Positions 1 through 6,880 of a stretch of DNA of 8,277 nt are shown piece by piece. Location of the stretch: assembly GCA_016286075.1 (NCBI GenBank), contig JAEERZ010000093.1, positions 1 through 8,277 on the forward strand. Reading direction: 5' to 3'. Position 1 is the stretch's first letter. Every line of letters begins with the position of its first letter. Under the pieces are notes generated by a model, which was given only the letters and a program-made list of their open reading frames with translations, did no database searches and was not told the origin of the DNA. Source of the DNA: Selenomonadaceae bacterium. GTDB taxonomy: Bacteria; Bacillota; Negativicutes; Selenomonadales; Selenomonadaceae. Made by a program: the position numbers and the translations under genes.

Positions 1-28
1 TTTGCTTTATCGTATCATGCTCAATTCG

Positions 29-57
29 TTGACTATGCTTAAAATATTGACTATAAT
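29..57 (+). promoter_or_regulatory. sigmaA-type promoter of the HsdR_N-like gene
   Basis: A -35 box TTGACT (29-34) and a perfect -10 box TATAAT (52-57) are separated by exactly 17 bp. This is close to consensus, so a strong housekeeping promoter is expected, with transcription starting near 64 and an untranslated leader of roughly 64 nt before the ATG at 128. The octamer TTGACTAT occurs twice, at 29-36 and 47-54, and covers the -35 and the start of the -10. This may be coincidence or a repressor half-site repeat. Confidence 0.75.
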
Positions 58-64
58 TAAAGAG

Positions 65-75
65 CGCAAATTGCG
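65..75. promoter_or_regulatory. short palindrome at the predicted start site, possible operator
   Basis: CGCAAATTGCG is a perfect 5-1-5 inverted repeat lying immediately at or after the predicted +1 of the promoter at 29-57. That is where a repressor operator would sit. An 11-bp palindrome can arise by chance, and no regulator gene is visible in the window, so this is only a candidate. Confidence 0.25.
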
Positions 76-127
76 ATTACCTTAGAATTATGGAAGGGCA
101 GACCGAAGTCGAAGAGGGGGCGCTATT

Positions 128-1249
128 ATGGACTTTATTGATGAAGTTAAGCAGTTCGCAGGGCGTATTGCCAAGATGAAGGACAGCATTCAAACTGAAG
201 AAGCAACGAAAACGTCAATGATTATGCCATTCTTTCGCCTATTGGGCTATGACGTGTTCAACCCCCTTGAGTTTGTACCAGAATATACCGCTGACGTAGG
301 AATCAAAAAAGGTGAAAAGGTGGACTACGCCATCATGAATGAAGAGGGCGAGCCGTTGATTTTGATTGAAGCTAAGTGGTGCGGCGAAAACTTGGATAAG
401 CACGCTTCGCAACTGTTCCGTTATTTTGCGACCACGTCAGCGAAGTTTGGAATTTTGACAAACGGACTGATTTATCGCTTTTATACCGACTTGGAACAAG
501 AGAACAAGATGGATGAAAAGCCGTTCTTAGAGTTCAACTTGCTCGATATTAAGGACAGCATTATACCGGAAATCAAGAAATTCCAAAAGGCGAGTTTCGA
601 TTTAAGCATGATTATGACAAGCGCTTCGGAACTCAAATACAATAGTCAGATTCGCCAACTTTTGGTGAAGATTTTGAATGAGCCGGATGATGATTTTGTC
701 CGATATTTTCTGTCGCAGATATATGACGGCGTAAAGACGCAAAAAGTCATTGATGAATTTCGCGGCATTGTGAAGCGCTCTTTCATGCAGTTCCTTAATG
801 AGCGTATCAATGAGCGCTTGAAAACGGCGTTGGATACGGAAGAGGCCGTGCAGGCGCAAGAGGCAAGCGCAGAAGAGTTGCAGGAACAAGAAACACAGAG
901 CGACGAGCCGAAAATTATTACGACCGAGGAGGAATTGGAAGGGTTTTATATCGTGAAAGCGTTGCTGTATGATGCTTTAGAAGGGCATACAGTATCGTAT
1001 AAAGACACGGTAAATTATTTCGGAATTTTGCTCGACAATAATATCCGTAAGTGGATTTGTCGTTTGTATCTTGGAGATAGAAAGAAAGTGCTTCTGTTGC
1101 CGGACGGGAAAAAAGGCGTTAAGATTACGCTTGAATCCGTCAACGACTTGCACAAGTACAAAGGGCAGTTGTGCGAGATTGCCCAAAAGTATATGCAGGG
1201 GAAATTTGTTGAAGATACAAAGGAACAAGCAGAGGAAGAAGTAAACTAA
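128..1249 (+). CDS. stand-alone HsdR_N-like PD-(D/E)xK protein, putative restriction endonuclease
   Basis: The 373-residue protein resembles the N-terminal nuclease domain of type I restriction subunit R and the predicted type IV restriction-like proteins that carry it alone. Visible nuclease hallmarks are helix glutamates E24/E25, D66 in KVDYAI, E81-x-K83 in LILIEAKW, and the QLFRYF stretch at 95-100, the Q/R-type motif seen after the catalytic core in HsdR. There is no helicase (Walker A or DEAD) motif, and no HsdM or HsdS neighbour is visible. Residues 235-262 form an E/Q-rich linker. Residues 270-356 form a second small alpha/beta region (FYIVKALL, SYKDTVNYFGILLDNN) that I associate with the C-terminus of this protein class. 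The start is supported by GAGGGGG at 114-120, 7 nt before the ATG. The gene is much AT-richer than its neighbours and has its own promoter and terminator, so it looks like an acquired defence or prophage cargo gene. DNA cleavage is inferred from the motif; the family assignment is fairly secure. Confidence 0.85.
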   Translation: MDFIDEVKQFAGRIAKMKDSIQTEEATKTSMIMPFFRLLGYDVFNPLEFVPEYTADVGIKKGEKVDYAIMNEEGEPLILIEAKWCGENLDKHASQLFRYFATTSAKFGILTNGLIYRFYTDLEQENKMDEKPFLEFNLLDIKDSIIPEIKKFQKASFDLSMIMTSASELKYNSQIRQLLVKILNEPDDDFVRYFLSQIYDGVKTQKVIDEFRGIVKRSFMQFLNERINERLKTALDTEEAVQAQEASAEELQEQETQSDEPKIITTEEELEGFYIVKALLYDALEGHTVSYKDTVNYFGILLDNNIRKWICRLYLGDRKKVLLLPDGKKGVKITLESVNDLHKYKGQLCEIAQKYMQGKFVEDTKEQAEEEVN

Positions 1250-1273
1250 AACTCAAAAATTGTTTTGCAAGGC

Positions 1274-1316
1274 AAGGGAGCGCACGGCTATTTGAGCGGT
1301 GACGCTCCTTTTTGTT
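1274..1316 (+). terminator. intrinsic terminator after the HsdR_N-like gene
   Basis: AAGGGAGCG (1274-1282) pairs with CGCTCCTTT (1303-1311) as nine pairs including one G-U. An inner CAC/GTG extension closes the loop. The descending arm merges into TTTTT at 1309-1313 followed by GTTG. The hairpin lies 24 nt past the stop codon and isolates this transcription unit from the operon downstream. Confidence 0.8.
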
Positions 1317-1332
1317 GTGGGTGTAAAGAAGA

Positions 1333-1421
1333 TATAATCTTTTCAGAGTATGCTTCGTCAAGTTTTTATGGATTTTCCTTGTCTGTTTGAGATATAATAA
1401 ATAAATACGACGAAATATAAT
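1333..1421 (+). promoter_or_regulatory. AT-rich promoter region with three TATAAT boxes
   Basis: Perfect TATAAT hexamers occur at 1333-1338, 1393-1398 and 1416-1421. The first two sit in the larger shared string GATATAAT. None has a convincing TTGACA-like -35 at 16-18 bp, so the active start cannot be chosen. The box at 1393 or 1416 is the best placed for the gene at 1471. The first lies inside a small inverted repeat, AAGAT-ATA-ATCTT (1329-1341). The whole 1317-1470 gap is AT-rich and carries no gene I can support. A good ribosome binding site, AAAGGGA (1456-1462), precedes the ATG at 1471. Confidence 0.45.
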
Positions 1422-1470
1422 AAGGAAGAAAAGCCTTCGACAGAATTTTTTTAAGAAAGGGAAGCGAAAA

Positions 1471-1692
1471 ATGAGTTTTTTAGGCAGCATGGAGCTGGAC
1501 CCGGAATATATGGCGCTGTATGTAGTGGCGGCAGTACTTTCGACCATCGGGCTGTTTATCATGTTCCGCGAGAGCCGGGCGCGAAAGAAAACCTTGGAGG
1601 AGGAAAAGGCGGCATACGAAGCGGAGCGGGAGAAAGAGAAGCAGGAACGGGAGAAGCGGCAAAAGCGGGCGGCAAAGCGGAAGAGGCATTGA
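1471..1692 (+). CDS. small single-span membrane protein with charged coiled-coil tail
   Basis: I do not recognise a named family for this 73-residue protein. Residues 13-32 (from EYMALYVVAA to FIMF) form one hydrophobic span. Residues 33-73 are almost wholly charged, rich in E, K and R, and predicted helical or coiled-coil (EEEKAAYEAEREKEKQ), ending in a very basic AAKRKRH. The strongly positive flank after the span predicts a short outside N-terminus and a cytoplasmic tail. Support for a real gene comes from the AAAGGGA ribosome binding site and from the 20-bp gap to the U32 start, with that gene's Shine-Dalgarno just after this stop. The two are probably co-transcribed. A basic cytoplasmic tail could bind RNA or an anionic partner, but that is inference only. 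Low-complexity composition makes homology-based naming unreliable. Confidence 0.7.
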   Translation: MSFLGSMELDPEYMALYVVAAVLSTIGLFIMFRESRARKKTLEEEKAAYEAEREKEKQEREKRQKRAAKRKRH

Positions 1693-1700
1693 ATGGATTT

Positions 1701-1705
1701 AGGAG
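1701..1705 (+). promoter_or_regulatory. ribosome binding site that fixes the U32 start at 1713
   Basis: AGGAG at 1701-1705 lies 7 nt before ATG at 1713. An in-frame TTG at 1689 would overlap the upstream stop codon and add eight residues (MNGFRRRI) not expected in the family, whose members begin close to the ELLAPAGS motif. The ATG at 1713 gives MVELLAPAGS and is preferred. Confidence 0.85.
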
Positions 1706-1712
1706 AAGAATC

Positions 1713-4217
1713 ATGGTTGAGCTTTTAGCGCCGGCGGGCAGCCGAGAGGCGCTTGCGGCGGCCGTGGAAAACGGCGCCGACGCGGTGTATTTGGCGGGGA
1801 GCCATTTCGGGGCGCGGGCCTACGCGGAGAATTTTGACGAGGCGGCGATGCGCGAGGCGATCCGGTATGCGCATCTTCGCGGCGTCGCGGTGCACGTCAC
1901 GGTGAATACGGCGGTGGACGATACGGAGCTTTCCGGTCTTGCCGAGTATCTGCGCTTTTTGGAGGAAGCGGGGGCGGACGCGGTTCTGGTGCAGGACCTC
2001 GGCGTCGCGCGTTTGGCGCGGGAGGTTGCGCCGGGGCTTCCGCTGCACGCCAGCACGCAGATGACCGTTCACAATATAGCGGGCGTCCGCGCGTTAGAGG
2101 AGCTCGGTTTTTCCCGCGTGGTGCTGTCGCGGGAGATGTCGCTGGCGGAGATTCGTGAAATTTGCGCGAAGAGCGATGCGGAGATTGAGGTCTTCGCTCA
2201 TGGCGCGCTTTGCGTTTGTTATTCCGGCCAATGCCTGATGAGCAGTATGATCGGCGGCCGTTCCGGCAATCGGGGGCGATGCGCGCAGCCCTGCCGCTTG
2301 CCCTATGAGCTGGTGGACGAGAACGGCGAAGAGGCGACGGGCAGCGCGGCAGGAAAGTATTTGCTGTCGCCGCGGGATTTGAAGACTGTCGAGCTGCTGC
2401 CGGAGCTGATGGACGCGGGCGTCGCGTCGCTGAAATTGGAAGGGCGCATGAAGCGGCCCGAATATGTGGCGGTGGTCACGTCGGCGTATCGCGGGGCTAT
2501 CGACCGCGCGCTGGCGGGCAAGGCGGATGTGGCGGCGGAACGCGAGGCAGACCGTCGGCTCGCGCAGATTTTCAACCGCGATTTCACGACGGCGTATTTA
2601 TTGAAAAATCCCGGCAGGGAAATGATGAGCGACAAGCGGCCGAACAATCGCGGGCTGCTCGTCGGGCGCGTCGTTTCCTATGACGCGGCGGAAAAGCGCG
2701 TGCGGGTGAAGCTGGCGGAGACGCTTTCCGTCGGCGATCAGGCGGACGTATGGGTCAAGACCGGCGGGCGCGTGACGGAGACGGTGCGGGAGATGAGGGA
2801 CGCGCGGGGGCAGGAGATCGAGCGCGGCACGGCGGGGGACGAGGTGACGTTTCCGCTATCCCGGGCGGCGCATCCCCACGACCGCGTTTTTTGCGTGTAC
2901 GACGCGGCGCTGTCGGAGGAAGCGAAGGCTTCTTATACGGGCTCGGGCAAGAGACGGATTTCCGTGCGGCTGACAGTAAAGGCGAAGGTCGGCGAGCCGT
3001 TTTTCGTTGCGGCGGAGGCGAGCGGCGCGCGGGGCGAGGCGAAGTCCGAATATATTTGCCCGCAGGCGGAGAAGCGGCCTTTGACGCGGGAAACGCTGGA
3101 AAAGCAGATGGAACGCATGGGGACGACGGCGTATGCCCTTGAAGCGCTGGAAGCGGATATCGGGGACGACGTGATGGTCCCGATGAGCGTGATGAACGAG
3201 ACGCGCCGCGAGGCGCTGGCAAGGCTCGACGAGGCGCGGCTCGCGAACGTCGCGGCGCGCAGGGCGGAAACGGCGGCGAAAGTTTCCATGCCGGAGCGGC
3301 GGGAGGAACGGGCCGTTTATCGGCGGGAGAAGAACGCCCTGCCGAAATTGATCGTCCATGCCGATACGCCCGAGAAAGCGCGGGCGGCGGCAGAGGCCGG
3401 AGCTGACGGCGTGCTTTACGGCGGGGACGCCTACGATCATCATTTGGTCACGCCGAAGGAATACAAAGAAGTCTGGGAACTGTTGCGCGGGGCGGGGCGG
3501 CTCGTGTCGCTGGCGACGCCACGCATCTTGCGGGAAAGCTTCTTGCCCTCCGTCGCGCCGCTTCTGCGCGCGCTTTCGGAGGCGCCCGCCGACGAGATAT
3601 ACGTCCATCACCTCGGCGCGCTTCGCATCGTGCGCGAATGTACGGGGATTCCCGCGGTCAGCGATTTTTCCCTGCTGGCGTACAACGCTTTGGCGGTGCG
3701 GGAGCTTGCCGATATCGGGTTTTCGCGGGCGACGCTTTCGCCGGAGTTGAATTTTTCGCAAATCGAATCGCTGGCGCAGAAAAGCGTGCTGCCGCTGGAG
3801 TGCATCGTCCACGGGCGCATAGAGTTGATGGTTTCGGCGTATTGCGCGTCGGGGAGCTTTGTAGGAAACGTCGGGAGCGGCGCGTGTTCCGCGCCCTGCG
3901 TCCGCGGGAAATATTTTCTGAAAGACCGCACCGGGGCGCTTTTCCCTGTGGTGACGGACGCGGGCTGCCAGATGCACGTTTTGAATTCCAAGATATTGAG
4001 CGCGCTTCCCCATGCGGGACGGTTCGCGCGCATGGGAATCGACCGTCTGCGCATCGACGGGCGCTATATGACGGCGAAGGAACTCGGGGAAATCGTGCGC
4101 GGCTATCGGGAATTCTTGCCGTGGGGCGAGGAGCTTTCGGAAGCGCAAAAGGAAAAAGCGCGCCGCATCGAGGGCGAGGACGTCACGCGGGGCCATTATT
4201 TCCGCGGCGTATTGTGA
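1713..4217 (+). CDS. U32 family protein with DUF3656 and duplicated U32 domain (RlhA/TrhP-related)
   Basis: The 834-residue protein belongs to the U32 'peptidase' family, now better known for RNA hydroxylation (RlhA on 23S rRNA, TrhP on tRNA) and for UbiU/UbiV. It starts with MVELLAPAGS. The first U32 domain spans about 1-300 and holds the family signature at 159-178 (EVFAHGALCVCYSGQC), with C167, C174, C190 and C194 as likely iron-sulfur ligands. A DUF3656-like middle follows at about 315-540. A second U32-like half at about 545-800 repeats the same landmarks: AEAGADGVLYGG, DEIYVHHLG, LECIVHG, then C711, C725, C729 and C752. It is longer than E. coli RlhA (about 650 residues), which lacks this C-terminal half. 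The function is probably post-transcriptional RNA hydroxylation in the cytoplasm; the substrate cannot be read from sequence. The gene is second in an operon after the small membrane protein, and its stop codon overlaps the palindromic element at 4216-4381. True protease activity is doubtful for this family. Confidence 0.9.
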   Translation: MVELLAPAGSREALAAAVENGADAVYLAGSHFGARAYAENFDEAAMREAIRYAHLRGVAVHVTVNTAVDDTELSGLAEYLRFLEEAGADAVLVQDLGVARLAREVAPGLPLHASTQMTVHNIAGVRALEELGFSRVVLSREMSLAEIREICAKSDAEIEVFAHGALCVCYSGQCLMSSMIGGRSGNRGRCAQPCRLPYELVDENGEEATGSAAGKYLLSPRDLKTVELLPELMDAGVASLKLEGRMKRPEYVAVVTSAYRGAIDRALAGKADVAAEREADRRLAQIFNRDFTTAYLLKNPGREMMSDKRPNNRGLLVGRVVSYDAAEKRVRVKLAETLSVGDQADVWVKTGGRVTETVREMRDARGQEIERGTAGDEVTFPLSRAAHPHDRVFCVYDAALSEEAKASYTGSGKRRISVRLTVKAKVGEPFFVAAEASGARGEAKSEYICPQAEKRPLTRETLEKQMERMGTTAYALEALEADIGDDVMVPMSVMNETRREALARLDEARLANVAARRAETAAKVSMPERREERAVYRREKNALPKLIVHADTPEKARAAAEAGADGVLYGGDAYDHHLVTPKEYKEVWELLRGAGRLVSLATPRILRESFLPSVAPLLRALSEAPADEIYVHHLGALRIVRECTGIPAVSDFSLLAYNALAVRELADIGFSRATLSPELNFSQIESLAQKSVLPLECIVHGRIELMVSAYCASGSFVGNVGSGACSAPCVRGKYFLKDRTGALFPVVTDAGCQMHVLNSKILSALPHAGRFARMGIDRLRIDGRYMTAKELGEIVRGYREFLPWGEELSEAQKEKARRIEGEDVTRGHYFRGVL

Positions 4218-4381
4218 GGAACCGCTGAACAAGTCCCGTCGTGCCAATGCCGGCCCTTTTTCCGTCATGCTGTGTCAAAGTGCTCTCGACGTAGCGCTGC
4301 TGCTACGACTTCGAGCACTTTTCCTTGCCTGACGAAAAAATTTCTCGGCTTGGCGCGACTTGACTTATTCATCGGTCCCTC
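4216..4381. repeat. 166-bp imperfect palindrome, MITE- or REP-like element
   Basis: The arms 4216-4247 and 4350-4381 match as inverted repeats at 26 of 32 positions plus one G-U. Pairing continues inward in nearly the same register: GCCG 4249-4252 with 4346-4349, TTTTT 4257-4261 with 4336-4340, CGTCA 4263-4267 with TGACG 4330-4334, AAAGTGCTC 4277-4285 with GAGCACTTT 4313-4321, and CGTAGC 4290-4295 with GCTACG 4302-4307 around a 6-nt loop. The whole segment can fold as one long hairpin. It has no coding capacity and fills nearly all of the U32-mutS2 gap, and its left end includes the last two bases of the U32 stop codon. Long terminal inverted repeats and small size suggest a non-autonomous mobile element. 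Copy number cannot be seen here. Confidence 0.8.
4277..4322 (+). terminator. terminator-like hairpin at the tip of the palindrome
   Basis: AAAGTGCTC (4277-4285) pairs with GAGCACTTT (4313-4321), and an inner CGTAGC/GCTACG stem is closed by a 6-nt loop. The descending arm ends in TTTT (4319-4322) then CCTT. This could end the U32 transcript. The short, interrupted T-run makes termination likely to be partial, so some read-through into mutS2 is possible. The opposite strand also gives an AAA-flanked stem, so a bidirectional effect is conceivable. Confidence 0.5.
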
Positions 4382-4398
4382 GTGAAAAGGGCTAAACT

Positions 4399-6774
4399 AT
4401 GAAAAATGAAACTTTACGGACACTTGAATATGAGAAAATCCTCGCGCTGCTGGCGGCGGAGGCCGGGTCGTTCTTGGGCAAGGAGGCCGCCGCGGCGCTT
4501 TTGCCGTCCTCGGACTTCGACGAGGTGGAGGAGCGTCTGAACGAGACTGCGGAGGCGCGGGACGTGCTGACGGTCTCGTCGCCGCCCCTCGGCGCGATCC
4601 GCGACATTCGCGCCGCGCTGAAAAAGGCGGCGATGGACGCCATGCTGGAAATCGAGGAGATGGCCGACGTGGTCAGCGTTCTCTACGCGACGCGGGAGGC
4701 CAAGCGCTTCTTCAAGGAGCTTTCGCCGGAGCTGGCGCCGACGCTGAAGGAGCGGGCGAGAGGGCTTGAAATCCTCGGGCAGTTGGAAAACCGCCTCGAC
4801 AACGCCATCGACGAGCACGGCGCGCTTCGCGACGACGCGAGCGTGACGCTGGCGAAGCTTCGCCGGGGCATCCGCGCCGCGCAGCAGAAAATCAAGGACT
4901 CGCTTTCTTCGATGATTCATTCGACGGCGCAGCAGAAGTATTTGCAGGACGCCATCGTCACCATGCGCGAGGGGCGCTATGTGATTCCCGTCAAGCAGGA
5001 ATACCGGCAGGCCGTGCCGGGCATCGTGCACGACCAGTCCGCCACCGGCGCGACGCTTTTCATCGAGCCGATGGAGGTCGTTACGCTGAATAACGACATC
5101 AAGGAACTGACGCTGTCCGAGCGGCAGGAGGTCGCGCGCATCCTGCGCGGGCTGTCCGCCGATATCGGGCGGAACGCCGACGTGCTTTCGGAGAATCTCT
5201 CGATTTTGGCGGGGCTGGACTTTGCCTTCGCGAAGGCGAGGCTGGCGCGAAAGCTCCGCGCCTCGCGCCCGGAGATGAACCGCGAGGGGCGCGTGCGTCT
5301 TGAAAAGGCGCGCCATCCGCTGATTGCCGACGAAAGCGTCGTGCCGATTGATTTGACGCTGGGCGGCGATTTCCGTATGCTGCTCGTCACCGGGCCGAAC
5401 ACCGGCGGCAAGACCGTCAGCATGAAGACGCTGGGACTGCTTTCGCTGATGGCGCAGTCGGGGCTTTTCGTGCCCGCCGCCGTCGGCTCGGAGATGACGG
5501 TGTATCGGGAAATCTATGCCGATATCGGCGACGAGCAGAGCATCGAGCAGAGCCTTTCTACTTTTTCCTCGCACATGAGCCATATCGTGAGAATCCTGGG
5601 CGAGGCGGAGCGGGAGGATTTGCTGCTGCTGGACGAGATCGGCGCGGGCACCGATCCGGAAGAGGGAGCGGCGCTGGCGATGGCAATCTTGGAGCGGCTG
5701 TTGGAAATTGACGCTTCCGTGGTTGCCACTACCCATTATTCCGATTTGAAGACCTTCGCTTATACGCGGGAGGGCGTGGAAAACGCCTGCGTGGAGTTCG
5801 ACGCGGAGACGCTGCGCCCGACCTATCGATTGCTGCTGGGTATTCCCGGCGCCAGCAACGCCTTTGCCATCGGCGCGCGGCTCGGCCTCGCGAAGTCGAT
5901 CCTGCTTCGCGCCGAGGCGTTGATTCGCGCCGATCACGCGCAGTTTGAAAAAGTCGTCGGCGCGCTGGAGCGGGAAAAAATCCTTTACGAGCAGAAGAAC
6001 GCGGAAATCGCCGAGCGCAGTGCGCGGGCGAAGGAGTTAGAGGAAAAATGGCGCAAGCTCAAGGACGAGGTCGCGAAGAAAAAGACGGAGATCCTGAAAA
6101 ACGCGAAAAACGAGGGCGCGGCTCTCGTGCGGCGCACGCGGCGCGAAGCCGAGGAAATTATCAAGAGCCTGAAGGAGCAGGCGAAAGAGCAGGACGAAAG
6201 AGCCCGCGGCGCAGCGATGCAGGACGCCCGCGGCAGGCTCCGCGATATGGCGGACGATGTGCGGCCCGGCTTTTCGTCGAATCCCGCCTACCGTGAGAAG
6301 GTGGACGCCGCCAAGCTTCGCCCCGGCGACGAGATATACGTCGTTTCCCTCGACCAAAAGGGAACGGTGCTGGAAACGAAAGGGAAGGAAATTTTCGTGC
6401 AGCTTGGCGGCATGACCGCGACGGTCAAGGCGGACGCCTGCCGTTTTGTCGCCCGCGCAAAGAAGGAAAAACCGGAGCGCGGAAACGGCGCGGCAGTGGC
6501 GTCGGGGGCGCTCTTAGAAAAGACGGCCTCCGTGCATCGGGAAATCGACATTCGCGGCTGCCTCGTGGACGAGGGCGAGCAGCTCGTCGCAAAGTTCATC
6601 GACGACGCGCAGCTTGCGGGGCTGAAGGAAATCCTCGTCATCCACGGCAAGGGCACCGGCGCGCTCCGCAAGGGCATCCACGAATATTTGAAGGCGCACA
6701 AGAGCGTCCGCTCCTTCGTTTTCGCCGATATGGACGAGGGCGGACTCGGGGCCACGGTGGTGAAGCTCAAATAA
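4399..6774 (+). CDS. mutS2: MutS2 family ATPase with Smr domain
   Basis: The 791-residue length is typical of full MutS2. It lacks the mismatch-recognition domains of MutS and starts directly in the core/clamp region (about 1-290). The ATPase follows: Walker A GPNTGGKT at 332-339, the STFSSHM signature at 387-393, Walker B LLLLDEIGAGTDP at 408-420 and the TTH switch at 444-446. A long charged coiled coil spans about 510-615. A KOW/SH3-like segment at about 638-680 (RPGDEIYVVSLDQKGTVLE) precedes the C-terminal Smr domain at about 711-791, with IDIRG (716-720) and HGKGTG (749-754) as the nuclease-associated motifs. Studied family members suppress homologous recombination by cutting branched DNA, or split collided ribosomes; which applies here is not decidable. 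AAAAGGG (4385-4391) serves as ribosome binding site 7 nt before the ATG. No clear promoter is visible: a TTGACT at 4360-4365 inside the palindrome lacks a matching -10. Transcription may come from within the element or by read-through. Confidence 0.97.
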   Translation: MKNETLRTLEYEKILALLAAEAGSFLGKEAAAALLPSSDFDEVEERLNETAEARDVLTVSSPPLGAIRDIRAALKKAAMDAMLEIEEMADVVSVLYATREAKRFFKELSPELAPTLKERARGLEILGQLENRLDNAIDEHGALRDDASVTLAKLRRGIRAAQQKIKDSLSSMIHSTAQQKYLQDAIVTMREGRYVIPVKQEYRQAVPGIVHDQSATGATLFIEPMEVVTLNNDIKELTLSERQEVARILRGLSADIGRNADVLSENLSILAGLDFAFAKARLARKLRASRPEMNREGRVRLEKARHPLIADESVVPIDLTLGGDFRMLLVTGPNTGGKTVSMKTLGLLSLMAQSGLFVPAAVGSEMTVYREIYADIGDEQSIEQSLSTFSSHMSHIVRILGEAEREDLLLLDEIGAGTDPEEGAALAMAILERLLEIDASVVATTHYSDLKTFAYTREGVENACVEFDAETLRPTYRLLLGIPGASNAFAIGARLGLAKSILLRAEALIRADHAQFEKVVGALEREKILYEQKNAEIAERSARAKELEEKWRKLKDEVAKKKTEILKNAKNEGAALVRRTRREAEEIIKSLKEQAKEQDERARGAAMQDARGRLRDMADDVRPGFSSNPAYREKVDAAKLRPGDEIYVVSLDQKGTVLETKGKEIFVQLGGMTATVKADACRFVARAKKEKPERGNGAAVASGALLEKTASVHREIDIRGCLVDEGEQLVAKFIDDAQLAGLKEILVIHGKGTGALRKGIHEYLKAHKSVRSFVFADMDEGGLGATVVKLK

Positions 6775-6777
6775 ACG

Positions 6778-6811
6778 AAAAGCTTTGGGACATTCGCGCC
6801 CAAAGCTTTTT
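6778..6811 (+). terminator. strong intrinsic terminator after mutS2
   Basis: AAAAGCTTTGGG (6778-6789) and CCCAAAGCTTTT (6799-6810) form a perfect 12-bp stem with a 9-nt loop. It runs into TTTTT at 6807-6811 and then the T-rich CTTCTTTATTT. It begins three bases after the mutS2 stop and separates it from folP. Confidence 0.9.
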
Positions 6812-6815
6812 CTTC

Positions 6816-6844
6816 TTTATTTGCCCTGCGGTTTCTGCTATACT
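6816..6844 (+). promoter_or_regulatory. extended -10 promoter of folP
   Basis: TGCTATACT at 6836-6844 is an extended -10 (TGn plus TATACT). A weak -35, TTTATT, lies at 6816-6821 with a 17-bp spacer. The predicted start near 6851 gives a leader of about 30 nt that includes AAAGGAAG (6863-6870) upstream of the folP ATG. The position just after the mutS2 terminator supports an independent unit. Confidence 0.6.
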
Positions 6845-6880
6845 TTTCACAATGAAACGACGAAAGGAAGAGAAGCGACG

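Noticed and set aside
90..179. Small 29-codon frame starting at ATG 90 and overlapping the HsdR_N-like start, as a leader peptide
   Set aside because: It has no good ribosome binding site before ATG 90, is out of frame with the gene, and shows no attenuator-like residue run.
1713..4217. True extracellular collagenase-type peptidase role for the U32 protein
   Set aside because: It has no signal peptide, and the DUF3656 architecture with clustered cysteines fits the iron-sulfur RNA-modification branch better.
2856..4268. Long minus-strand open frame (470 codons) opposite the U32 gene
   Set aside because: It is antisense to a clear conserved gene, has an arginine-, histidine- and proline-rich composition typical of a GC-rich shadow frame, and shows no domain.
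4360..4398. mutS2 promoter using TTGACT at 4360-4365
   Set aside because: No acceptable -10 lies 16-18 bp downstream; the only TATAAT-like string (TAAACT, 4393-4398) is too far from it and abuts the start codon.
4414..5937. Long minus-strand open frame (507 codons) opposite mutS2
   Set aside because: It is antisense to mutS2, Arg/Gln/His-rich without recognisable motifs, and explained by GC bias of the coding strand.
6785..6880. Upstream TTG start for folP giving a 32-residue extension
   Set aside because: It would begin inside the mutS2 terminator stem, upstream of the folP promoter, and the ATG at 6881 has a proper ribosome binding site and family-like N-terminus.
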